This document shows, piece after piece, positions 9,464-22,950 of a DNA stretch of 64,000 nt. The DNA lies in the NCBI GenBank assembly GCA_027605045.1, contig JAQFWX010000016.1, positions 1,268,051 to 1,332,050 of the forward strand. The letters run 5' to 3'. Source of the DNA: Phallus indusiatus. Its lineage: Eukaryota > Basidiomycota > Agaricomycetes > Phallales > Phallaceae. The notes under the pieces are model-generated. The model was not told where the DNA came from and did not search any database. It saw only the letters and a list, made by a program, of their open reading frames with translations. The position numbers were made by a program, and so were the translations under genes. How positions within the stretch are numbered: the stretch's first letter is position 1; each line of letters opens with the position of its first letter.

Positions 9464-12400
9464 ATGATATCTAGGCTGTTCTGCACTTTGGCCACTGCTG
9501 GGCTTTTCAGTCTGGTGAACGGCGCCCAAGTCGTTCAAGACTGGACGCTCACTTCGCAAGATATTGCTCCAGATGGCTTCACTCGTAGTGCAGCATTGGT
9601 TAACGGTCAATACCCTGGCCCGCTGTTGACTTTCAATAAATTTGACAGTGCCACTATCAATGTCAATAACCAATTGTCTGATCCTACTATGCGTCGTAGC
9701 ACCAGTATTGTGAGTATTTAACTACGTTCCACGAGCCCTCTATTTATTTAACTTTATTCTATACATACAGTAGCGCGCAAAAGTTTTGCACGTCACGTCG
9801 AGTCACACTACCTCCTCGCCGTATTTCTTGTAGCTCTCAATTTAGTTTAGAAAATAAAAAAATAAAAAAGTAAATTCTCATTTTAAGCCTGAAGAATTTT
9901 GGGGAAAAAAATCTATTAAGTTCTACAGAGAAAATAAAAAGTTATCATATATGAGAATGAAGCACTTTTTTTTACTAACAATACATCATATTATTTGGCC
10001 TGGCTTGGCTCATAAAATTCAGATATCAAAAAAATAAAAACTGAGAGTGTTAATACTTTGTATGACGTCCACCTGCCTCATATAATGCTTCAATCCGACG
10101 AGGTATGGACTCATACAGATGCCGGATATAGGTGCGGTCCATAGCGGCCCATTCCTCCTGCAAAATCTCCCACAGGTGGTCGAGATTGCGCGGTTGCACT
10201 TCTCTTGCTCGTATTTTCCTATCTATATGATCCCAGACATGTTCTATGATGTTTTGATCAGGAGAAGAAGCCGGCCAGGGAAGTAATGTGATCTTTTGCT
10301 TTTTGAACCATGCTTTTGCAAGCTTGGATGTGTGTTTTGGATCGTTATCCTGTTGAAAAATAGCATTGGATGGGCGGATTTTTTTGTCTTTGAGGGAACC
10401 TAGGAAGGAACGGGACAATATGTGAGTATATTGCTTCGCGTTCATGCGTCCTATGACCCGGTGCAGTCGACCCGGCCCATGCCATGAGATACAGCCCCAG
10501 ACCATTATATTCCCACCACCATGCTTCACGACTTTCTTTATATTTTTATCCAACAATCCTTCTCCATCCCTTCTCCGGCAATAAGTCTTTCCGTCAGAAC
10601 CAAAAAGATTGAATTTCGACTCGTCCGAATACCATACTTTGCGCCAAAAAAATTCACGCCGCTTGCGAAATTGCTCAGCCCAACATTTCCGGTTCATAAT
10701 GTGCTTTTTCGAAAGCCAAGGTTTTCGCCATCGCACACGTCCATGGAGACCCTTCCGAGTAAACATTCGACGAAGTGTTGAAGCTGACAGCTCCGGAAAT
10801 AGTTTTTGCTGGACATCAGTAGCATCCCGGCACTCCCCAGAATTGACGGAGCGCACAGCACGACGCTCAGCATGGGGCGACAAAGCCCTTGGACGACCAG
10901 AAATGTATGGCCTTGCATAGAAGTTTGGATTAGGGCCCTGTTCCTCCAATTTGTGGTAGTTTCGAGAGACAACTGATGGGTCAAGGTGGAGATAGTTCGC
11001 GATTTCTGAGAATGGCTGGCCAGCTTTGTGTGCATGCCAAATATGAGCTTTTTTTGTAGGTGTGCAGGAAACCATTGTAGAAATCAAAAGTAGAGTAGTT
11101 TTTTAAACAAGGGAAAAAATTTTGGACAATTTGGATGAGCGAGTAGCTTGGAATTCACAAAAGATACGAGGAGACAGTTTTACGACGCGACACGGTGGTG
11201 CCGGCTAGTAGCCACCTCGACTACAAATCTCACTGTGGAGCGACATTGCATCACACAAATCTTCTGAAATTTTGTTTACGCAATTTACCTTTGCTAAAGA
11301 GCCCATGATTAAAATTTCAGATATATTTATTACAGAGTTTATAGAATGGTATCGACAAAAAAGTTTTGACAGCTCATTTTTGCGTCACGTGCAAAACTTT
11401 TGCGCGCTACTGTAGCACTGGCACGGTATTGTAAGTTCCCGCGAGAATGCTGTTTACATTATGAGCTAGAATTCACTATTTTGCACAATTAGTTCCAACA
11501 TCGAAACGCAGAGTAAGTTCATTCGTACAGCATATCTTCCTATATCCGCTAACAATTCACTTTAGAAATGATGGACCTTCATTCGTTACGCAGTGCCCGA
11601 TTGCTCCCAAGTAAGTTCTTTAAATGTCGAATAAGTCTTTTTGCTTAGAGAATTCTAGCAATTCATTCTCCTATGAACTCGTTTTGGGCAATCAATCCGG
11701 CACTTTCTGGTAAGATAGCACAGTGATGAGTTTTAATGGTGTACATGAGCTGATATGTATGCTTAGGTATCACAGTCATCTTAGCACTCAATACGTTGAT
11801 GGTATTCGAGGACCCATTGTAATTTGTGCGTATGATCGCTAGACCTTGACAATGACTAATTTACTTAAATCCCGAATTAAAAGATGATCCTGAAGATCCC
11901 CATTTGGGCCTATATGATGTTGATGATGAAACTACGTATGTCCCAAGTGAAGCGTCGAGTTTACCTCATTCTAATTCTTTTCAGTGTCATCACACTTTCG
12001 GATTGGTACCATAACACCGCATTGAATCTCACAAGTGTGTCCTTTTTCCCCCCTCTCTCGATGGGATTAATTAACAATCTGTGCAGATAACTGGTTTGCC
12101 GGAGGGAATGAACCCGTTCCCGATTCGGGTTTGATCAACAGCGCCGGTCGTTTCAATGGTGGCCCAGATGTGCCTCTTACCAATATCAATGTTACTCAAG
12201 GCAAAAGATATCGTCTGAGACTCGTTAGCTTGTCTGCCAACGGCTTCTTCAATGTTTCTATTCAAAATCACAGGATGACTGTTATTGAAGCTGATGGTAA
12301 CTCTTTTCCCTCTTTGTGCATAGTCCTTACTAACAATATTATAGGCATTTCGACTGTTCCTTACGTTGTTGATTCTATCAATATTCTGCCCGCACAGCGA

Positions 12401-13684
12401 TACAGTGTTGTGGTAAGTAATATTTTTTTCGGTTATAATTTATCGTTGGACTGGCATTAACTAAATTCAGATCACTGCCAACCAATCTGTCGACAATTAC
12501 TGTGAGTTACTAATACTGTAAAGTCGGAGCGATATATTGACGCAAGCTTGTTACTAGGGATCAGTGCCACTCAAACAGTCCGTGGTTCCCCGACTAGTTC
12601 AGACAATCCCAATTGTACGTCATGTTTCGAGTCGACAACGACACATTTGCTCCTGTACAATCTCACGACTGACTTCATTTTTCAGTCAACGGAACGGATA
12701 CTTTCGCTGTTTTACACTACGACGGTGCTCCCAATGCTGAGCCTACTTCATCCCAAATTTTTTCCTCAGGCCCTGTACAGTTCGAGGAATTCCAAATGGC
12801 GGTAAGTGCTAAATTTTTAACGGGTCTTTCTTCTTCCTGAAATATATCAATAGCCCCTGCTTAACCCTGGTGCGCCAGGTGGAGATGGTCCGGCTGATCA
12901 AGTTTTCAACTTCACGTTCACTACTACCGCAGCAAACGGTGATGTTTGGGTGAGCACCTACCTCAAACACACTTGTTGATTTCTCTTACTCAAATTTCGT
13001 AGACTATCAACGGGGTTCAATATAAATCTCCCGATGTTCCTACGTTACTTAATATCCTCAGCAACCCGAAGTGTGTTGTCCCTATTGTTTGGCTAATATA
13101 TCACTAAGTCTGACATTTTTTAGCCCTATGTTTGGCACCAACGAAAATACTTTCACATTGATGCCAAACGCAACTATTGAAGTTGCTTTCATTGGTGGAG
13201 CAGGCCACGCATTCCATTTGCAGTAAGTTTAATACGCTCTCTTTGTAAAAGCGGATAAAAAATGACCTTTCTTTAGCGGACATACTTTCGATGTCATTCA
13301 GTCTGCTTCCGGTGGACCTGTCAACTTTGTCAACCCTCCCCGTCGTGATACAGCGGCTAGCGGTGGTACTACTGAAAACCCGCTCCGTCTTAGATTTAGA
13401 ACCGACAACCCAGGTACGTCGCTGAATTTTTAGCTTCTAAGTCTAAAAATTGAACTTTTATAGGTCCTTGGTTTATCCACTGTCACATTGATTGGCACTT
13501 GGAGGCTGGTCTTGCGGCCGTCTTTGCTGAGGATCCATCTGGTACGTTAATTGCAATGAAGAATTAAAAAGTCATGATTGACACTTTTCTAGGTATTGTG
13601 AGCGGACCAAACTCTGTCTCTCCTGATGCACAATGGGAGCAGCTTTGCAGCATCTATAATAGTCTGCCCGAAGATGAGAAATAG
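9464..13684 (+). CDS. Laccase (multicopper oxidase), split by a transposon in intron 1
   Basis: Secreted p-diphenol:oxygen oxidoreductase; reduces O2 to water while oxidising phenols. Nineteen exons (9464-9709, 11416-11430, 11493-11512, 11566-11610, 11659-11709, 11767-11825, 11884-11935, 11985-12034, 12087-12296, 12345-12412, 12471-12501, 12558-12614, 12686-12801, 12854-12949, 13003-13070, 13124-13222, 13277-13413, 13464-13541, 13593-13684) total 1590 nt, 529 residues, normal for the family. A signal peptide ends near V-N-G-A. All four copper motifs are present: H-W-H-G-I (exon 2), W-Y-H-S-H-L, H-A-F-H-L-H-G-H, and [12 protein letters not shown]; the axial position is Leu. Exons 2 and 3 are only 15 and 20 nt. 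A complete Tc1/mariner element fills intron 1, so the coding exons are intact but correct splicing is doubtful. Confidence 0.9.
9768..9797 (+). repeat. Left terminal inverted repeat of the Tc1/mariner element
   Basis: The 26 outermost bases, starting CAGTAGCGCGC, match the right end exactly in inverse orientation; one mismatch follows at position 27 and the next three bases match again. Confidence 0.9.
10050..11087 (-). CDS. Tc1-family DDE transposase (DD34E)
   Basis: 345 codons without interruption; catalyses cut-and-paste transposition into TA. The N-terminal third is a helix-turn-helix DNA-binding region ([14 protein letters not shown]). The DDE catalytic domain shows the first Asp in W-Y-S-D-E-S-K-F, the second in F-Q-Q-D-N-D-P-K-H and the Glu in N-I-I-E-H-V-W, with 34 residues between the last two, the DD34E spacing of Tc1 proper. 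The W-G-C-I-S and W-P-A-S-S-P-D motifs are present. The start used is M-I-S-T; a second Met four residues on is equally possible. No catalytic residue is lost. Confidence 0.93.
   Translation of the reverse strand: MISTMVSCTPTKKAHIWHAHKAGQPFSEIANYLHLDPSVVSRNYHKLEEQGPNPNFYARPYISGRPRALSPHAERRAVRSVNSGECRDATDVQQKLFPELSASTLRRMFTRKGLHGRVRWRKPWLSKKHIMNRKCWAEQFRKRREFFWRKVWYSDESKFNLFGSDGKTYCRRRDGEGLLDKNIKKVVKHGGGNIMVWGCISWHGPGRLHRVIGRMNAKQYTHILSRSFLGSLKDKKIRPSNAIFQQDNDPKHTSKLAKAWFKKQKITLLPWPASSPDQNIIEHVWDHIDRKIRAREVQPRNLDHLWEILQEEWAAMDRTYIRHLYESIPRRIEALYEAGGRHTKY
11383..11412 (-). repeat. Right terminal inverted repeat of the Tc1/mariner element
   Basis: Inverse copy of the left end (26 identical outer bases, then one mismatch), ending GCGCGCTACTG and followed by the duplicated TA and the laccase intron's final G. 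Confidence 0.9.
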
Positions 13685-14197
13685 ACGTGATGTTTCATGA
13701 ATCATTTTCCGGCAACAAAGTTCTCAATTGAGCTTCAATCTATCTGGGTTTTAATAATACATAAATGGCGGATATGTTTTTATTTAAAAGAAAGCTATAT
13801 ATTGGTTGTTGTTTTAAATCTCTCCTGTGTGTTTAGGTTTGTGAATTTCGAAAAACCGCCTTTGGAGTAGCCTTTACGTTCCCTAAGGCGTCTCTGTTAG
13901 GCTTGCGTAATAAGCCGAAGCTGTGCTACCGTGACATATGTATGGTCACGCTCAAAGTAGTTCTTTTGACTTCCCACACGCCGCTTTCCAGGGTATTCCC
14001 TTGTGAACCCATCTGATTACAGGTTGGATTTACTCGGGATGGAGATTAAAACAAGAAAGTAGATCTTGACTCTAGTTGTGAACCCGAGCATATGGCATGG
14101 AATATTTTGATGCATTTACTTCCCTGTTCCCCGCGGGCCAATCGGTGTCTCATCCCCTTGATTCAAAAGATTAGGTAATTGCTCCGTTTAGCTTTAA
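13685..14197. other. Intergenic: laccase 3' end and GMC promoter
   Basis: No ORF of note. AT-rich sequence just after the laccase stop includes AATAATACATAAATGG near 13753, a probable poly(A) signal region. The right part is the upstream region of GMC oxidoreductase 1. Confidence 0.5.
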
Positions 14198-14205
14198 TAT
14201 AAAAG
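14198..14205 (+). promoter_or_regulatory. TATA box of GMC oxidoreductase 1
   Basis: TATAAAAG lies 31-38 bp before the ATG at 14236. Confidence 0.5.
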
Positions 14206-14235
14206 TAAGCGAAAACCTCTTGAATCCCAGACAAC

Positions 14236-16893
<2,658 letters not shown>

Positions 16894-17837
16894 TCCTTTT
16901 GTTCCATCTTACCAATTAATATCTACTCTTAATTACGATTGATATGTCGCGGATGTATGGCCCATTTAACTGCCTCCGATTTTCAACGGACGATAAATAC
17001 TGTAAATGTGTACTTAAGGCTTAAGCCCCAAATATTTGCCTGTTATACTCATCATTACATTAGAAGAAACTGCGATATAAATACTATATCACAATTCCTG
17101 TAAATTTAGTAACTGACGAGCATCCCCATTAGTCCAGGTTCCTGCCGCTGATCATAGACCTCAAGACGGAAACGGAACATCATGCATCATGCATCATCGG
17201 TGCATCCCGGCCCCGAGCCGACAACACCCTCGGTTTGGGCCCAATCCCTTTGGGGCACATTTCAATAAAGTATGGACTTTTTGCCAAGTTCAGCGTTCCG
17301 CCTTATGACTGATCAAAAGTTGGAGCTGACAAATGATTGAACGCTTTAAAGCTGTCCAATTACGCTTTCAACACGTCGAGGCTCGCTCCAAATGAATTAC
17401 TACGGCAATACGGCGGGCGACTGAGTCAGCATCATCAACTGCTTTATCATTCACTCAACAACATAAACAACAAGCTGGGCTGTGATTTGAAGATAGTACT
17501 CAAATACTCCGTCACCAGCCGGGTTTTTATTCAAAAGACACACATACGTATATGATGTGTTAATAATCAAGTTTTAGCCGGCGGCTTCCTTTGGAAGGAG
17601 TCTCTGTTGCACTCGTCCAATAGCAAGTCAGAGTGTTAGAAATTGTCCTATTAGGGAAACGACAACGCCATTCTATCATTGAAGACGGTGCCTAGGCCAT
17701 GCTTGGAGATTTCCTTGTTGATAGGACGCATAGAAGGTGCAAGCAAAGCCATCGGATTCGCATTACTAACAATATCGCGCGTTCACTAAAGCAACATTGC
17801 CGCTCACTGATATCACTGCTTTTTTTAGGTCGTTATG
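16894..17837. other. Intergenic, no gene seen
   Basis: About 0.95 kb. Contains a short CATGCATCATGCATCAT direct repeat near 17180 and a C/T-poor upstream region of the glycosyltransferase. The frame at 17337-17555 has no recognisable motif. Confidence 0.4.
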
Positions 17838-17845
17838 TATATAAA
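17838..17845 (+). promoter_or_regulatory. TATA box of the glycosyltransferase gene
   Basis: TATATAAA lies 71-78 bp upstream of the ATG at 17916. Confidence 0.55.
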
Positions 17846-17915
17846 GCCAGCCTTTGATCTTTGTTATCCTAACTACAGATCCTTTCCACCGTAACCTCTC
17901 TATACAAAACCTAGT

Positions 17916-20000
17916 ATGAACAATATGCCCAAGTTGTCGTCATTCAGACACGTCCTTTTCGTTGCTGCTCCGGCATGGGGTAAGTTTTTGATGCTTGTAA
18001 TCTGTTCAATCCGTTGACTCAAGCCCCGGCTGGCTAGGACACCTTAGACCTTTTGTTGCCTTGGCCACCAAGCTGGTTCACGAGCGACCAGACATTATCA
18101 TAACATTCACAACGGCTGGCGACTTCAAAGCCAAGTTAGAAAACGAGATGGATAGATATTTTACCAAAGAAGAAAAGGAACTGAAGGACCATATCAGGTC
18201 AAGCTGTTTTGTTTATCATATCGTATATTATACTAATTAAGAACATAGACTTTTGCAATTGGGGGACGTTAATGCCACGGGTCTTATAGAAACCTTCCGA
18301 TCATTTACTGAAACATTCAATAACCTTTATCCCAATTTATACGAGGAAAAACCAGTGTCTTGCAACACAGGACAGGTTATTCCAGCTGTCACCCGACCGG
18401 ATGTTATTCTCCTCGATGTGAGTTTTGAAGTCCATTATCGAAATAATAATTAATTCTAGTCTAGCCTTTCTTATATGACATACTAAAAGGGATTCGCAAA
18501 GTTAGTGGAAGCAAGGTCCCAGTTTTAGCATGGAATACTGCTTCTCTCAATGCGATGTTACGTTACTTTGGACCACAGTCGCTGGGCGGTTTGGGAAATG
18601 AACCTCTCTTGAAGGCTGAAAAACTCGCCAAAGGAACAGGAGAGTCATACTATAACATTTTAGGCGAGGTAAGCTACCAGCTTTCGACGTTTTGTTTTGT
18701 CCATTTACTAAAATGTGAACCTTTTTAGTTATACCAACCACACGCTGGAGAGGTGGTAGAACTCCCTGGACTGCCACCCATGTACGATTATGAGTTTAAT
18801 TCGCATAACATAGATGTAAGCATATCAGATTATCCCAGGAGACACACTCAAAGATTAAACCTTGATTTTCTGTTTAGCCGCATACATTGGCATTTTCTAA
18901 TGAAGTTGTCTTCGCAGCTGGTTACAAGTATGTAGTAGTTTTTCATGATTATCATAAACATATGCATCAGACGACTAATTCCACATAGAGCCTTTCAAGA
19001 ATGCGACGGTGTTGTTTCACTGGGAAATGTATCATATGAGCCGAAAATCTGCGCTGCTTACAGAACATGGTTCGCTCCTCGACCTGTCTACTTCGTCGGA
19101 CCGTTCCTACCTGATGAGGTATCTGCGGACAAGCAGTTATCGCACTCTCAAGAAAAAGAATTAAACGGATCTCCAAACGGGGCTGAAATAAAAGCTCTTC
19201 TTGAAAACACTCAAAAGTCGCATGGAGATTATTCTCTTCTTTATGTATGTCCACGTTGAACGCTAAAGATTCATTTGCTAAATTTTTATCAAGATTTCCT
19301 TCGGTACGGTCTTCTGGCCGGTGGGTGAAACTGTATGGAAAATGCTTGATATAGTACTAGATATGAAGATTCCCTTGGTGCATACCATTTCATGATTTGT
19401 TTCAGATATACTTTACTAAGTGTTTCGTACTAGATTCTATCTCTCAATCCCAGAATTGAAATGCCTTCTTACCTGCAGGAGAAGTTTAAGGCTTCTCAAC
19501 TTGCAGTTGTTACACCTTGGGCTCCGCAGCATGTGATTTTGGGACACCGAGCCACAGGGTTTTTCATGACACATTGTGGCAATAACAGCATTACCGAAGC
19601 AGTAGCGCATGGCGTTCCTTTGTAAGTTCAATGTTTTACCCTTGGTAATGCGCATCTTCTCATACATATTTTTTGGTAAAGGATTGCATGGCCTCTTGCT
19701 GCAGACCAACAGGTCAATGCCGCGTATATCAGCACATCTTTGAATATCGCATACGAGCTTTTCGAGACACGGGTGAATGACGGGCTTCGTCCACTTTGTC
19801 GTGGCATTAAACCCACTGGAACCCCCGAAGCTGCCGAGGAAGAATTCCGATCAGTCCTGTCTAAGGCGTGGGGAATCGACGGTATCCAGAAGAGGGAAAA
19901 CATTCATGCGTTGCAGAGGAAAGTGAGCTCGGCGTGGAAGGAGGATGGAGATGCACGAAAAGAACTTCGTGAATTCCTAAATAAATTTGTTCCCCAATAA
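17916..20000 (+). CDS. UDP-glycosyltransferase, GT1 family
   Basis: Cytosolic enzyme that moves a sugar from a UDP-sugar to a small lipophilic acceptor such as a sterol or phenol. The N terminus [18 protein letters not shown] holds the conserved acceptor-side His; splicing removes an intron within W-G/H. The C-terminal donor-binding signature is complete: [24 protein letters not shown], then E-A-V-A-H-G-V-P-L and [10 protein letters not shown]. About eight exons with 50-65 nt introns; the ATG at 17916 fits the TATA position. No signal peptide. The final exon (open from 19740) ends in a Lys/Glu-rich helix. Typical of basidiomycete detoxification GT1 enzymes; the acceptor is unknown. Confidence 0.87.
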
Positions 20001-20311
20001 TTTATTCTAGATATTTAGATGTTCCTCGTAACCGCTACGCCACTATTTGTTAGAATATCTATAGAAAAGCAGAATTAATTGTTATTCACCGAAATCAGCT
20101 CAAAGACGATGAAAATTAGTTTCAACTTGGTGCCCGAATTGGCTTCTCCCCCAGGCTCTGAACCGAGTAGCTTGCACCTTCGGCGGCATCGAGCAATTCG
20201 GGCTTAAGCACCGAGTCCAACATAAAACTGCTGAGCATGGGAGTAGTTATTACTAGTACATCGATATATAAGGATACAAGGGTGCGTCGATAGCGACAAT
20301 TAAAACTTTGT
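20001..20311. other. Convergent 3' region between the glycosyltransferase and Rsm22
   Basis: About 310 bp of 3' flanking sequence for two convergent genes; no independent feature seen. Confidence 0.5.
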
Positions 20312-22800
20312 CTATTCGAGATCAGCCTCTTTTTGATTTCTAACCTTTCTCCGTTCATGTCGCCTCTTCTTTTCTTCTATTTTCAACTGGCCTATAACAT
20401 CAGACCACCCGGCTCGAGTTGCGTTAGCATCCTCTTGTGCCGCGCGCTTGATCTTTTTACCACGAGCTTTATCATCGCTCAAGGGGCTCAACAACTTTGC
20501 CATTTCGCGCTCTTCAGCACTCTCTTCTTTCAGTGCTTCTTTCAAGAAAGCCTTAGCCGTCTTCCCAGGCCGCCCGGTGAAACGTGGGATGGGTTGGTGC
20601 TTTGGAGCATGAGGAAAGATATCCCCCCAGCTGCATTTTCGTGCGTCGTAGTAGATTTGTTTTCCTTGGGAGCGTGGGAAGGTCATTCTCATGATTGAGC
20701 CTAAGTGATAAAAGACGGATTGAATATTGAGAACGCGAAAAGTAGTTTCTGACTGACCTTCTGGCATGCATGCATCAATAATGACATGGCCATTTCGCTT
20801 TAATGGCGAGAAATTGATCCGAGGCCACGAATAAGACTCTTCTCTCAATGTAGCCTCTAGATCATCGTTCTGTAATGACAAATTGTCGGGGTCCAACGAA
20901 GAAGATACGGAGGCTAAATCTCCTTTGATCAGCTCATCGGCAGGGATAACCTCCTCTTCTTGCGCCTTTTGTGACATAACTTCCTCTTCAGCGACGTTTT
21001 CGAGAACAGCTCCGTCCGCAGGTTCATTGACAGGAATGGCAGAAACAGGGTTGATGTCGCTTTCGTGCATCACCCATGTCTTGTCTAGGTCTGCTTCCCT
21101 AGCTTTTCTCGCATCCTCAGCCCATCGAGCAACAGCCCCTTCCCTCCCTTGTAGTTGACCCACGGCAAACGGAGGTCTAGCACGGTCGCCACGTCGGATA
21201 ACAACATAAGAATACCCAACATCTTCCTCGCCTCTCTTTGCATGTTTAGTAAGCCTGACAAAAGACGGTCGTTGTAGACGCTGCATAAACGTGCATCGGG
21301 CCATTGAAGAAAGAGAAGACGTCATCTCGAAAGCACGTTTTGATGACGATATCTTTTGATGGAACGCGAGTGGACAGGGTTTGTCGTGGGGGCAAGGCGC
21401 GACAACATGGGCACCATGTTTAGCGGTTAGGTTCGAGCTGGCTAGCTCAGATACTTCAGATTGTTCATTTCCAAGACGAAGAAGGAAGTCTCGAGCATCT
21501 GTGATATCTCGAAAGCCGTCGGCAGATGCATCTTCTATGAGAACCTGAGAAGAGTCAGTGGGGAGAGCGTTGCCGCAAAGTGAGGTGGACACCTACCATG
21601 AGATTAGCCCCAGAGTTCCACATTTCTCGAAGCATAGCCTTCTTAGATCCAATAGTTTGAATCGTGCTAAGTAGAAATGCCGTTATCGCAATTGTCTCTT
21701 CGCCGGTAGAGGACATGGAAAGTAAATCATCTCTTTGGATGGATATGGACGATGAAATGGGAACATCCTTCAATAACTTCCGTGCGATATTATTGAGACC
21801 GTCCCGCTTTTCGATGGCTATGTATGATTTTAGGCTCGACTGCTGTAGCTGAATGTTCCGTGGTATATCTCTGTCCTCGTCCTGCGTTGGTGACTCTTCT
21901 TCTGGGAGGGACTGGCGGGATTTTTGGAAAGTATGATGTGCAGCCCTGAGAAGGAGAATCTCGGGATGTTGGTCATTGAAAGAAAATATTAACGCACCAA
22001 ATTGCAGCGCCTGTTCCGCTCCCCCATTCAATTACATGGTTGACCTTTCGAGCCCATTCGTCACCGAGCCGTCTCTTTGTCTGTTCCAAAACTGCTCGAA
22101 TAACGGCATATTGCGCTGGCATTACAACCGACGCAAAGGCAGTTCCATCGCGAATTCGGCTCAAACGCGCTTTGATATGGGAGATCTTAGAAGTAGAGCG
22201 TACTTCAGTGCTTCGCGTTGGTATGTAATGAAGGTCCCATGCTGGAGGCACTTTATCGTCCGTTTCTTCGGCTTTGGAGGTGTTGAAGAGACGGTCCGCG
22301 TCCACATGAATTAGTGGTTTTTCTGAATCTTGGAAAGGTTGAAAAAAAATGAGCAAGTGAAATAGACAATGTCCACGGCGAACCTTACCTGATATCAAAG
22401 CCAGGACAGACTGCTGCATCTCAAAGGGTAAAATAACGGTCCCGATTTGTCTACTCCCAAAGGAAGCAGCGGGGGATTTTCTTTCGGACCTTGGAAATAC
22501 TGTATCTTCTTCTCCTGCCCCAAGTAGTGTCTCATCATCAATGGCTCGGTTTGTTACTTTTCTTGACACGATTTCCAGCTCTTTGTGAGAATGAGAACTT
22601 GTATCTCTTCCATGACTTCGTTTTGACCGTTTGATTTTGAGGGACTTGTCGGCATCTTGGAGCAATGCCTGCAAAGCAGGGTCAAGCTCGATTGGTCGGT
22701 TGGGTTCTGCAGAGGTTGAATAACGAGCTAATTTTTGAGAGAATAATTGACTGGCATGTTTCCCATAATGTCGCGGCAGTAGAGCTGCATTGCGAAGCAT
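20312..22800 (-). CDS. RSM22: Mitochondrial ribosome assembly factor Rsm22/METTL17
   Basis: Methyltransferase-like factor needed for assembly of the mitochondrial small ribosomal subunit. The N terminus M-L-R-N-A-A-L-L-P-R-H is basic and amphipathic, as for mitochondrial import. Family marks are the S-adenosylmethionine-type loop V-I-E-W-G-S-G-T-G-A-A and the Cys motif V-A-P-C-P-H-D-K-P-C-P-L, which in METTL17 helps hold a metal/Fe-S site. The C terminus is a long Lys/Arg-rich helix. Exons join across short introns near 22320-22390 (in-frame), 21970, 21550-21600 and 20700-20760. ATG at 22798-22800, 150 bp from the divergent sirtuin gene, so both probably share a promoter region. The order of domains matches fungal Rsm22. 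Confidence 0.85.
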
Positions 22801-22950
22801 GCGGGGGCGTGTCTCGGGACAGAAGAATTACGTAATAAAGATTCGCCATACTTGAAGTCACGGGACAAGTCGCGTTCCTTGCAATTTTTACCACCAACCC
22901 TCTGTCTCGTACTTCTTACTCTCCATCCAATTTTGGGGGTCTTCTGAGAC
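22801..22950. promoter_or_regulatory. Shared divergent promoter, Rsm22 / sirtuin
   Basis: Only 150 bp separate the two start codons. There is no clear TATA box on either side, as expected for housekeeping promoters. Confidence 0.5.

Larger units (their letters stand above)
9766..11414. mobile_element. Complete Tc1/mariner transposon with TA target duplication
   Basis: The element spans 9768-11412 (1645 bp) and is flanked by TA at 9766-9767 and 11413-11414, the target duplication of this superfamily. It has about 30-bp terminal inverted repeats starting CAGTAGCGCGCAAAAG and one intact transposase gene on the minus strand. Intact coding and near-identical ends suggest recent arrival and possible activity. 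It lies in laccase intron 1, antisense to the laccase. Confidence 0.95.

Noticed and set aside
10521..11035. Additional ORFs inside the transposon on both strands
   Set aside because: Other frames of the DD34E transposase with no motifs of their own.
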